From contig KE356579.1 of assembly GCA_000416085.1 (NCBI GenBank), forward strand, positions 2,648,318 to 2,653,595: DNA of 5,278 nucleotides, given 5' to 3'. This DNA is from a halophilic archaeon J07HX64 (GTDB taxonomy: Archaea > Halobacteriota > Halobacteria > Halobacteriales > Haloarculaceae). The position numbers and the translations under genes are program-made. Numbering within the stretch: position 1 is the first letter of the stretch; every line of letters begins with the position of its first letter. The notes under the pieces were generated by a model, which was not told the origin of the DNA, searched no databases, and saw nothing but the letters and a program-made list of their open reading frames with translations. Below, piece by piece: positions 1 to 5,185 of the stretch.

Positions 1-1
1 G

Positions 2-85
2 CAGGCGGTCGAAGGTGTCAGCACGGCGCTGGCAGCCCGGATGAAAGCAGAGACCGCCGGTGTCGAGGTCAGCGACGATGTCGAC
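2..85 (+). other. HhH module copy 1 (partial) of a tandem duplication in L32e
   Basis: In frame 2 the segment encodes [15 protein letters not shown] followed by GVEVSDDVD. It aligns to 319-402 ([15 protein letters not shown] followed by DIDIDESVD), with identity concentrated in the hairpin and second helix (V-GV--ALAAR-KA). Synonymous positions differ widely (for example CTG/TTG, CGG/CGA, AAA/AAG), so the duplication is not recent or has been under long selection. The first half of copy 1 lies outside the window. The offset between copies is about 106 codons once the missing base is restored. Confidence 0.7.
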
Positions 86-361
86 GCGGCGGTCACCGAT
101 CTCGGCGAGGAAACGACCGAGGCCGACGACGAGGAGGAGACGACCGAAGCGAGGACGAGGAGACGACCGAAGCGGACGACGAGGAGACGACCGAAGCGGG
201 CGACGAGATATCCGAGCTGGAGGATATCAGCGGTGTCGGCGAGGCAAAGGCAGAGGCGCTGCGCGAGGCGGGCTACGACAGTATCGACTACATTCAGGGC
301 GCGAGTCAGGACGAACTGGCGAACGTCGATGGGGTCGGGATGGCGTTGGCGGCCCGAATAA
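2..361 (+). CDS. rpl32e: 5' fragment of ribosomal protein L32e (upstream HhH module), out of frame with the main body
   Basis: This reading frame enters from the left edge. Its first residues, [16 protein letters not shown], are the second half of a helix-hairpin-helix module and closely match the module in the next frame downstream (10 of 16 residues identical to 319-366). An acidic stretch then reaches [14 protein letters not shown] at about 151. After 151 the frame becomes Arg-rich (RTRRRPKR and so on) and stops at 359-361; that tail is the wrong frame, not real protein. Coding sense moves to the frame of 151-876, consistent with one G missing at about 150. The ATG at 41 lies inside the HhH helix and is not a start; the true start lies left of the window. 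I infer that this fragment and 151-876 are one gene. HhH motifs bind nucleic acid backbone non-specifically; the role of this extension on the ribosome is not shown by the sequence. Confidence 0.72.
   Translation, partial: QAVEGVSTALAARMKAETAGVEVSDDVDAAVTDLGEETTEADDEEETTEARTRRRPKRTTRRRPKRATRYPSWRISAVSARQRQRRCARRATTVSTTFRARVRTNWRTSMGSGWRWRPE
110..207 (+). repeat. Degenerate ~24-bp tandem repeat encoding acidic ETTEADDE units
   Basis: Four consecutive units begin with GA(A/G)ACGACCGA(A/G)GC: 110-136 (27 bases, ETTEADDEE), 137-159 (23 bases), 160-183 (24 bases, ETTEADDE) and 184-207 (24 bases, ETTEAGDE). The last three share the 14 bases GAGACGACCGAAGC exactly. Unit 2 reads GAAGC-GAGGAC where units 3 and 4 read GAAGCGGACGAC or GAAGCGGGCGAC, so it is one G short and shifts the frame. 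Inserting a G after 150 gives ETTEAEDE and joins both halves of L32e. Such a tract is prone to slippage in replication and to errors in read alignment. Confidence 0.85.
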
Positions 362-876
362 AGGCCGATGTCGGTGACATCGACATCGACGAGAGTGTCG
401 ACCCCGAACTCGAGGAGGAGGAGACCGAGGAGGTCGAGACGGAGCTGGTCGCACGGGGGCTGACGGAGAAGACCCCCGACCTCACAGAGTCCGAGGAGCG
501 TCTGCTCGGCCAGCGGAGTCGAGAGGGCAAGCCGAAGTTCAATCGGCAGGACCATCACAAGAAAAAGCGGGTGCCGGCCTCGTACCGTCGTCCACGTGGA
601 CAGCTCTCGAAACAACGGAAAGGAGTCAAAGGAAAGGGCGACACCGTCGACGCCGGGTTCCGGACACCGACCGAGATACGGGGTAATCACCCCTCCGGGT
701 TCGAGGAGGTCCGGGTGCACAACACGGACGACCTGGAAGGGGTCGACGGCGACCGGCAGGCGGTGCGAATCGCCTCGGCGGTCGGCGGTCGAAAGCGCGA
801 GCGCATCGAGGAGGAGGCCGAGGACACCGGGATCCGGGTGCTGAACCCGACCTACGAGGAGGTGGAGGCGGAATGA
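151..876 (+). CDS. rpl32e: 50S ribosomal protein L32e, main body (frame interrupted near 150)
   Basis: L32e is a 23S rRNA-binding protein of the archaeal and eukaryotic large subunit. From 151 the frame encodes an acidic linker (ETTEADDE repeats), then a complete HhH module at 214-384 with [17 protein letters not shown] and [17 protein letters not shown], a second acidic linker with runs of Glu (about 385-435), and the conserved L32e core from 433 to 873. The core includes [10 protein letters not shown], the basic patch [15 protein letters not shown] (from 529), [33 protein letters not shown] and the C-terminal [13 protein letters not shown]. An HhH-bearing N-terminal extension is typical of haloarchaeal L32e. 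No good start codon lies in this frame before ATG 340, which falls in the middle of the HhH, so an automatic call at 340 would truncate the protein; reading should join from 2-151 by restoring one base. Its TGA overlaps the L19e ATG (ATGA). Confidence 0.93.
   Translation, partial: EDEETTEADDEETTEAGDEISELEDISGVGEAKAEALREAGYDSIDYIQGASQDELANVDGVGMALAARIKADVGDIDIDESVDPELEEEETEEVETELVARGLTEKTPDLTESEERLLGQRSREGKPKFNRQDHHKKKRVPASYRRPRGQLSKQRKGVKGKGDTVDAGFRTPTEIRGNHPSGFEEVRVHNTDDLEGVDGDRQAVRIASAVGGRKRERIEEEAEDTGIRVLNPTYEEVEAE
214..384 (+). other. HhH module copy 2 of L32e
   Basis: This frame-1 segment encodes a full HhH-like domain: [20 protein letters not shown], then a [20 protein letters not shown] stretch, then [14 protein letters not shown]. 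The two GVG hairpins (at 232-240 and 331-339), separated by helices, are the signature of the double HhH fold seen in the N-terminal extensions of haloarchaeal L32e. It is the module normally expected to be single in this protein. Confidence 0.8.
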
Positions 877-1319
877 CGAATCTTAGTGCACAGAAACGGC
901 TGGCCGCGGACGAGCTCGGGATCGGTGAGAGCCGGGTCTGGCTCGACCCGGACCAGCAGGCGGACATCGCGGAGGCGATCACCCGCGAGGATATCCGCGA
1001 ACTGATCGAGGAAGACGCGATCCAGGCGGAGACAGAGTCGAGCAACTCTCGGGGTCGTGCCCGCGAGCGACAGTCGAAGCGCTCGTACGGACACCAGAAG
1101 GGACCCGGCACCCGGAAGGGGAAAGCCGGTGCCCGCGAGAACGAGAAGGAGAACTGGCAGTCCCGTATCCGCGCCCAGCGAAAGCGGCTGCGGGAGCTCC
1201 GTGATTCCGGTGAACTCTCCCGGAGCGAGTACCGCCAGTTCTACGACAAGGCCGGCGGTGGAGAGTTCGACAGCGTGGCGGATCTCGAACGACAGATCGA
1301 CCAACGAGGTGACGTATGA
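873..1319 (+). CDS. rpl19e: 50S ribosomal protein L19e
   Basis: L19e is an archaeal/eukaryotic large-subunit protein that binds 23S rRNA and helps bridge the two subunits. The 148-residue product is full length for haloarchaea. It opens with the family signature [18 protein letters not shown], has [16 protein letters not shown] at about 37-52, the basic rRNA-binding stretch [21 protein letters not shown] and [10 protein letters not shown] at about 59-87, and ends with a long charged helix including [20 protein letters not shown] and the conserved [17 protein letters not shown]. The start is fixed by the ATGA overlap with the L32e stop and by GGAGGTG at 858-864, 8 bases upstream. No frame disturbance is seen. 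Its TGA (1317-1319) overlaps the L18 start region. Confidence 0.97.
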   Translation: MTNLSAQKRLAADELGIGESRVWLDPDQQADIAEAITREDIRELIEEDAIQAETESSNSRGRARERQSKRSYGHQKGPGTRKGKAGARENEKENWQSRIRAQRKRLRELRDSGELSRSEYRQFYDKAGGGEFDSVADLERQIDQRGDV

Positions 1320-1879
1320 TGGCAACAGGACCACAGTACACAGTGCCGATGCGACGGCGTCGCGAAGCCCGAACGGACTACCACCAGCGGTTGCGCCTGC
1401 TGAAATCAGGGAAACCACGGCTCGTGGCGCGCACGAGCAACACCCAGGTCAGGGCACAGCTGGTCGAAACCAGTCGACGAGGCGACGAGACAGTCGCCAG
1501 CGCCCGCTCGAACGACCTCCGCGAGTACGGCTGGGAGGCGCCGACGGGCAACATGCCCGCGGCCTACCTCACCGGTCTGCTGGCGGGGCTGCGGGCAGTC
1601 GAGGCCGGTCGCGGGGCGGCGGTGCTCGACATCGGCCTGCACTCCCCGACACCGGGGAACAAGGTGTTCGCGGTACAGGAAGGTGCAATCGACGCAGGGC
1701 TCGAGATACCACACAACGACGCGGTGCTCGCGGACTGGCCGCGCACCCGTGGCGAGCACATCGCCGAGTACGCCGCACAGGAGGACGGTCTCTACAGCGG
1801 CGAGTTCGACGCGACAGCGCTTCCGGAGCACTTTGACGAGCTCCGCGAGCGACTGCTCGGCGGGGAGGTGGAGCTATGA
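1319..1879 (+). CDS. rpl18: 50S ribosomal protein L18 (uL18)
   Basis: uL18 binds 5S rRNA and anchors it in the central protuberance of the large subunit. The product is 186 residues, the size of archaeal L18, which carries a C-terminal extension absent from bacteria. It opens with ATGPQYTVPMRRRREARTDY, followed by the conserved RLRLLKSGKPRLVARTSN, EYGWEAPTGNMPAAYLTGLL, LDIGLHSPTPGNKVFAVQEG, and the C-terminal LPEHFDELRERLLGGEVEL. Two ATGs are in tandem at 1316 and 1319. I chose 1319 because family members begin MATGP and because GAGGTGA (1306-1312) then sits 6 bases upstream, against 3 for the ATG at 1316; the 1316 start, in ATGA overlap with the L19e stop, would add one Met. The gene looks intact and its TGA overlaps ATG 1876 of S5. 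Confidence 0.97.
   Translation: MATGPQYTVPMRRRREARTDYHQRLRLLKSGKPRLVARTSNTQVRAQLVETSRRGDETVASARSNDLREYGWEAPTGNMPAAYLTGLLAGLRAVEAGRGAAVLDIGLHSPTPGNKVFAVQEGAIDAGLEIPHNDAVLADWPRTRGEHIAEYAAQEDGLYSGEFDATALPEHFDELRERLLGGEVEL
1864..1870 (+). promoter_or_regulatory. Ribosome binding site of S5, supporting start at ATG 1876
   Basis: GGAGGTG lies 5 bases before ATG 1876 but 15 bases before GTG 1886. That spacing, together with the ATGA overlap with the L18 stop, argues that translation of S5 begins at 1876 and that the frame is broken between the two starts. Confidence 0.65.
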
Positions 1880-1885
1880 GCGCCG

Positions 1886-2515
1886 GTGAGGGCTGGGTTC
1901 CCACAGACCCGGCTCGGCAAGCGTGTCGCCGACGGCGATATCGACACCATCGACGACGCGCTGAACTCGGGGCTCCCGCTGAAGGAGGCCGAACTGGTCG
2001 ACCAGCTCGTCACGTTGGAGGACGAGGTGCTCGACATAAACATGGTCCAGCGGATGACCGACTCCGGGCGACGCGTGAAGTTCCGGTGTGTGGTCGCTGT
2101 TGGCGACCGCAACGGGCTGATCGGCTACGCACAGGGCCGTGACGACCAGGTCGGCGGCGCAATCGAGAAGGCAATCGACATCGCGAAGCTGAATATGGTG
2201 CGAGTTCCCCTGGGCAGCGGGTCCTGGGAGGACCAACCGGGCGGTGACCACTCGCTGATCCGGAAATCCGAGGGCACCGCCGGCAGCGTCCGCGTGGAGG
2301 TCCGCCCCGCTCCAAAGGGGCTCGGACTCGCGGCCGCCGAGACGCCGCGGAAGGTGCTCGAACTCGCGGGCGTCGAGGACGCCTGGACAAAGAGTCACGG
2401 CAACACCCGGACGACGGTCAACCTCGCAAAGGCGACCTACAATGCCCTGGTAAACGCCTCACAGGCGCGTGTCCCACAGCGGGTCTACGAGCGCCAGCAG
2501 GAGGCATCAGAATGA
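1886..2515 (+). CDS. rps5: 30S ribosomal protein S5 (uS5); true start probably ATG 1876 with a 1-base frame break
   Basis: uS5 sits on the 30S subunit near the mRNA entry side and influences decoding accuracy. In the uninterrupted frame from GTG 1886 (209 residues) there is [13 protein letters not shown], then [14 protein letters not shown] (28-41), the N-terminal S5 RNA-binding domain at about 46-110 with [20 protein letters not shown] and [20 protein letters not shown], and the C-terminal domain at about 125-195 with [10 protein letters not shown] and [17 protein letters not shown]. Haloarchaeal S5 proteins, as I recall them, begin MSxxxGWxPRTRLG. ATG 1876 in another frame gives MSAGEGWVP, and removing one C from the CCC at 1900-1902 joins it to QTRLG exactly. 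So either one extra base is present (error or mutation) or GTG 1886 is used and the N terminus is altered. The 3' end overlaps L30 by ATGA. Confidence 0.95.
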   Translation: MRAGFPQTRLGKRVADGDIDTIDDALNSGLPLKEAELVDQLVTLEDEVLDINMVQRMTDSGRRVKFRCVVAVGDRNGLIGYAQGRDDQVGGAIEKAIDIAKLNMVRVPLGSGSWEDQPGGDHSLIRKSEGTAGSVRVEVRPAPKGLGLAAAETPRKVLELAGVEDAWTKSHGNTRTTVNLAKATYNALVNASQARVPQRVYERQQEASE

Positions 2516-2976
2516 AGGCGCTCGTCCAGGTGCGCGGTGAGGTCAACATGAACGGGGATATCCGCGATACCCTGACGATGCTGAACCTCGGTCGCGTCAA
2601 CCACGCGACGCTCGTTCCAGAGGAGCCAGCCTACGAGGGGATGGTGACGAAGGTTCACGACTACGTCGCACACGGCGAACCCAGTCAGGCGGTGCTCGAG
2701 ACGATCCTGACCCGTCGGGGCGAACCCGCCGAGGGGGAGGCCGATATCGACGACGACTGGGTCACCGAACAGACGGAGTACGGGTCGGTGTCGGCGCTGG
2801 CCGAGGCGCTGCTCGCGGAGGAGACCACCCTGCAGGCGGCCGGTCTGTCACCGACACTGCGCCTGCACCCGCCGCGGAGCGGTCACAAGGGTATTAAACA
2901 ACCAGTCGCTACTGGTGGACAGGTCGGTGTTCACGAAACCGACGGAATCGACCAACTGCTGGAGGCGATGCGATAA
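2512..2976 (+). CDS. rpl30: 50S ribosomal protein L30 (uL30)
   Basis: uL30 is a large-subunit protein contacting 23S and 5S rRNA regions. At 154 residues it is the long archaeal form, related to eukaryotic L7, rather than the ~60-residue bacterial L30. The ferredoxin-like L30 domain occupies roughly 1-60, with [37 protein letters not shown] and [17 protein letters not shown]. The archaeal C-terminal part has the acidic [20 protein letters not shown], then [15 protein letters not shown] and the terminal [12 protein letters not shown]. The ATG is in ATGA overlap with the S5 stop and has GGAGG at 2500-2504, 7 bases upstream. The frame is intact. TAA shares its last base with the L15 ATG. Confidence 0.97.
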   Translation: MKALVQVRGEVNMNGDIRDTLTMLNLGRVNHATLVPEEPAYEGMVTKVHDYVAHGEPSQAVLETILTRRGEPAEGEADIDDDWVTEQTEYGSVSALAEALLAEETTLQAAGLSPTLRLHPPRSGHKGIKQPVATGGQVGVHETDGIDQLLEAMR

Positions 2977-3446
2977 TGACAGGCAAGAAAAAACGACAGC
3001 GGGGGTCGCGTACACACGGCGGCGGGTCAAGCAAGAACCGCCGCGGTGCCGGTCACCGTGGCGGACACGGCGCGGCAGGCCGCGACAAACACGAGATGCA
3101 CAATCACCCACCGCTCGGCGAGGAGGGGTCCGGGTTCTCGCCGCCGGAGAAGGTCCAAGACGAGGTGCTGACCGTCGACCTGCAACGGATCGACGAGGAC
3201 GCACCGCTGTTGGCCGTCGAGGGAACCGCAACAGAGACCGATAGCGGTTACCGGGTCGACGCCCGGGACCTCGTCGACGGTGGCTACGACGCGGACGCGG
3301 TGAAGGTACTCGGAGGCGGACAGGTGCGGCGCGAACTCGAGGTTGTGGCCGACGCGTTCTCGGAGTCGGCCGAGGAGAACCTCGACGGTGCGGGCGGCGA
3401 GGCTGTCCGCTCGGAGCGTGCGACCGACAACACAACAACAGAGTAA
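2976..3446 (+). CDS. rpl15: 50S ribosomal protein L15 (uL15)
   Basis: uL15 threads a basic, Gly-rich N-terminal tail into 23S rRNA and has a compact C-terminal domain. The 156-residue product begins with the archaeal signature TGKKKRQRGSRTHGGGSSKN, followed by RRGAGHRGGHGAAGRDKHE. The L15 domain follows from about 55 with PPEKVQDEVLTVDLQRID and VKVLGGGQVRRELEVVADAFSES, then the motif ENLDGAGGEAV at about 135-145. It ends in a short Thr- and Glu-containing tail (TDNTTTE), a little shorter than the acidic tails I recall from other haloarchaeal L15. The start is fixed by the TAATG one-base overlap with L30, with GGAGG at 2961-2965, 10 bases upstream. No frame anomaly is seen. Confidence 0.97.
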   Translation: MTGKKKRQRGSRTHGGGSSKNRRGAGHRGGHGAAGRDKHEMHNHPPLGEEGSGFSPPEKVQDEVLTVDLQRIDEDAPLLAVEGTATETDSGYRVDARDLVDGGYDADAVKVLGGGQVRRELEVVADAFSESAEENLDGAGGEAVRSERATDNTTTE

Positions 3447-3447
3447 C

Positions 3448-4926
3448 ATGACCTGGAAGGATACCGTCGAACCGGTTCTCACGCGGTTGCCGGCGATCCG
3501 TCGGCCCGATGGTCACGTCCCGTTCAGACGCAAACTGGGCTGGACCGCCGGCATCGTGGTACTGTACTTTTTCCTCACGAACGTCCTGCTGTTCGGTGTG
3601 GGGTCAGAGGAACAGGTGTTCGGTCGTTTCCGGTCGATTCTGGCCGGTGCGTCCGGGTCGCTGATGCAGGTGGGTATCGGCCCCATCGTGACCGCGAGCA
3701 TCGTGTTACAGCTGCTCGGTGGGTCCAACCTGCTCGGTCTCGACACCCAGAACAACCCCCGTGACCAGGTGCTCTACCAGGGACTCCAGAAGTTCCTCGT
3801 CATCGTCATGACCATCCTGACGGCGATTCCGATGGTGTACGCGGGCTTTCTGACACCGGACCCGTCGGTGGCCAACAGCCTCGGCATCCCGGTCGGCGGG
3901 CTCGAGTTCCTCATCTTCGCACAGGTGTTCGCCGGCGGTATCCTCATCCTGTACATGGACGAGATTGTGAGCAAGTGGGGTATCGGGAGCGGCATCGGGC
4001 TGTTCATCATCGCGGGTGTGAGCCAGCGGCTGATCAGCGGGTTGCTCGCAAACGAGATAATAATCAACCAGCCGAACATCGGTGAAACAGGAATCCTCGT
4101 GACCTGGGGCAAGATGATACTGGGTGTCCGGGAGCGTCCGAACCCGATCACCCCGGACGGGTTTCAGGAACTTATCTTCGGGGACGCCCAGCTGCTCGCC
4201 ATCTTCACCACTGTCACCATCTTCGTGGTGGTGGTGTACGCCGAGAGTGTCCGGGTGGAGATCCCCCTCTCGAACGCCCGGGTAAAGGGTGCCCGTGGCC
4301 GGTTCCCGGTGAAGCTCATCTACGCGAGTGTCCTGCCGATGATCCTCGTGCGGGCGCTGCAGATGAACATCCAGTTCATGGGACAGGGCCTGAACAACGT
4401 TATCAACATGCCCAGTTGGCTCGGTGTCTACAGTCAGGAGGGTCCCGTCGGCGGGTTCTTCTACTACGTGGCCCCGATACAGCGACCCGAGGACTGGATG
4501 TGGTTCGCGTTCAACGTCCAGGGGAACCCGGAGATCTGGCAGATCCTGATACGTGTGACGACAGACCTGAGCGTGATGATAGTCGGCGGCGCGATCTTCG
4601 CAATCTTCTGGGTCCGGACGACCAACATGGGCCCGGAGGCGACCGCCCAGCAGATTCACGGCTCCGGTATGCAGATCCCCGGATTCCGGCAGAACATCCA
4701 GAGTATCGAGCGGGTGCTCGAGCAGTACATCCCGCAGGTGACCGTCATCGGCGGCGCACTCGTCGGCGTGCTCGCGGTCGGCGCGAACATGTTCGGCACT
4801 ATCGGCGACGTCACCGGCACAGGACTGCTGCTGACCGTCTCTATCACATACAAGCTCTACGAGCAGATCGCCGAGGAGCGTCTGATGGAGATGCACCCCA
4901 TGATGCGCAAGATGTTCGGATCGTAA
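3448..4926 (+). CDS. secY: Protein translocase subunit SecY
   Basis: SecY is the channel-forming subunit of the SecYE-beta translocon, which moves unfolded proteins across, or inserts them into, the cytoplasmic membrane during translation. The 492-residue product is full length for haloarchaea. Membrane segments are visible at about 31-50, 76-91, 113-133, 152-170, 180-199, 248-265, 288-305, 372-389, 430-449 and 455-470, giving the ten-helix topology. The plug region lies at about 57-75, before the conserved GIGPIVTASIVLQLL of helix 2. The cytosolic loop ARVKGARGRFPVKLIYASVLP (split here as ARVKGARGR and FPVKLIYASVLP, 277-297) and the C-tail YEQIAEERLMEMHPMM are typical ribosome- and partner-facing elements. 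I chose ATG 3448 because MTWKDTVEPVL with PDGHVPFRRKL is the usual haloarchaeal start; the same frame is open back to 3343, but that part overlaps L15. It follows L15 by one base, with no clear Shine-Dalgarno. Confidence 0.98.
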   Translation: MTWKDTVEPVLTRLPAIRRPDGHVPFRRKLGWTAGIVVLYFFLTNVLLFGVGSEEQVFGRFRSILAGASGSLMQVGIGPIVTASIVLQLLGGSNLLGLDTQNNPRDQVLYQGLQKFLVIVMTILTAIPMVYAGFLTPDPSVANSLGIPVGGLEFLIFAQVFAGGILILYMDEIVSKWGIGSGIGLFIIAGVSQRLISGLLANEIIINQPNIGETGILVTWGKMILGVRERPNPITPDGFQELIFGDAQLLAIFTTVTIFVVVVYAESVRVEIPLSNARVKGARGRFPVKLIYASVLPMILVRALQMNIQFMGQGLNNVINMPSWLGVYSQEGPVGGFFYYVAPIQRPEDWMWFAFNVQGNPEIWQILIRVTTDLSVMIVGGAIFAIFWVRTTNMGPEATAQQIHGSGMQIPGFRQNIQSIERVLEQYIPQVTVIGGALVGVLAVGANMFGTIGDVTGTGLLLTVSITYKLYEQIAEERLMEMHPMMRKMFGS

Positions 4927-4933
4927 CGCGGCA

Positions 4934-4955
4934 TATTTTCACTTGTTTATTCTCT
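4934..4955 (+). terminator. T-rich probable transcription terminator after secY
   Basis: Beginning 8 bases after the secY stop, the tract TATTTTCACTTGTTTATTCT is strikingly T-rich in a GC-rich genome. Archaeal RNA polymerase terminates on T-rich non-template tracts without needing a hairpin. The position directly after the last gene of the run supports a terminator for the ribosomal operon. This is an inference from composition and position. Confidence 0.55.
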
Positions 4956-5011
4956 GACCACCGCCGAGTCGCAACTCTCGATCGAGTCTGCTGGTGACTG
5001 GGGGTGGTCAG
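4954..5011. repeat. Perfect 9-bp inverted repeat, 40-base spacer
   Basis: CTGACCACC at 4954-4962 is the exact reverse complement of GGTGGTCAG at 5003-5011. The 40-base spacer holds a perfect 10-base palindrome CTCGATCGAG (4977-4986) and a small hairpin GAGT/ACTC (4966-4969 with 4974-4977). It could fold as a branched RNA stem-loop at the end of the secY transcript, or be a pair of protein-binding half-sites. No function can be assigned. Confidence 0.5.
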
Positions 5012-5039
5012 CGTGAGTGGGTTTGGACTCCTGTGACAG

Positions 5040-5088
5040 TCCCGACTTCTATATTCAGACGGTCGGGAAGTTCCGGTTCTACTTTTTT
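5040..5088 (+). terminator. Dyad TCCCGAC/GTCGGGA around a TATA-like core, followed by T6
   Basis: TCCCGAC (5040-5046) and GTCGGGA (5062-5068) form a perfect 7-bp inverted repeat with a 15-base loop TTCTATATTCAGACG. Six Ts follow at 5083-5088. On the + strand this resembles a stem-loop with a downstream U tract, a possible second terminator. The loop contains CTATATTC, so the same element could instead be an operator flanking a promoter TATA box. The two readings cannot be separated here. Confidence 0.35.
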
Positions 5089-5185
5089 GCTACTCCAACC
5101 TACCGTGGAGAGCGAGCAGACAAGGACTCACGGCGGCACAATCACCGTTCGACTCCGGTGGCCGGAGCTCATCTCCGATGGGCGG

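Noticed and set aside
137..165. Programmed -1 frameshift in L32e
   Set aside because: There is no X XXY YYZ slippery heptamer or clear downstream structure at the shift, and the repeat context explains a lost base more simply. Kept only as a minor alternative.
41..361. Independent 106-residue protein starting at ATG 41
   Set aside because: ATG 41 lies within the HhH helix (ALAARMK) and the frame is open to the left edge; after 151 the product is Arg-rich, the sign of a wrong frame in GC-rich DNA.
340..876. L32e starting at ATG 340
   Set aside because: This Met is in the middle of the second HhH hairpin ([11 protein letters not shown]); starting there would delete a conserved domain whose first half is encoded just upstream in the same frame.
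1057..1836. 259-codon + frame across the L19e-L18 junction
   Set aside because: Arg/Ser/Gly-rich shadow frame overlapping two certain ribosomal genes.
3343..3447. N-terminal extension of secY from ATG 3343
   Set aside because: This stretch codes for the end of L15 in another frame, the extension is Arg-rich, and the family start matches ATG 3448.
3706..4896. 396-codon minus-strand reading frame opposite secY
   Set aside because: It is the antisense shadow of secY; its His- and Asp-rich composition with no family signature is typical of shadow frames in GC-rich genes.
5143..5160. tRNA T-arm-like hairpin CACCG-TTCGACTC-CGGTG
   Set aside because: The loop is 8 bases rather than 7 in this pairing, and with a proper 7-base loop the stem has a C-C mismatch; no matching acceptor, D or anticodon arms are found upstream.
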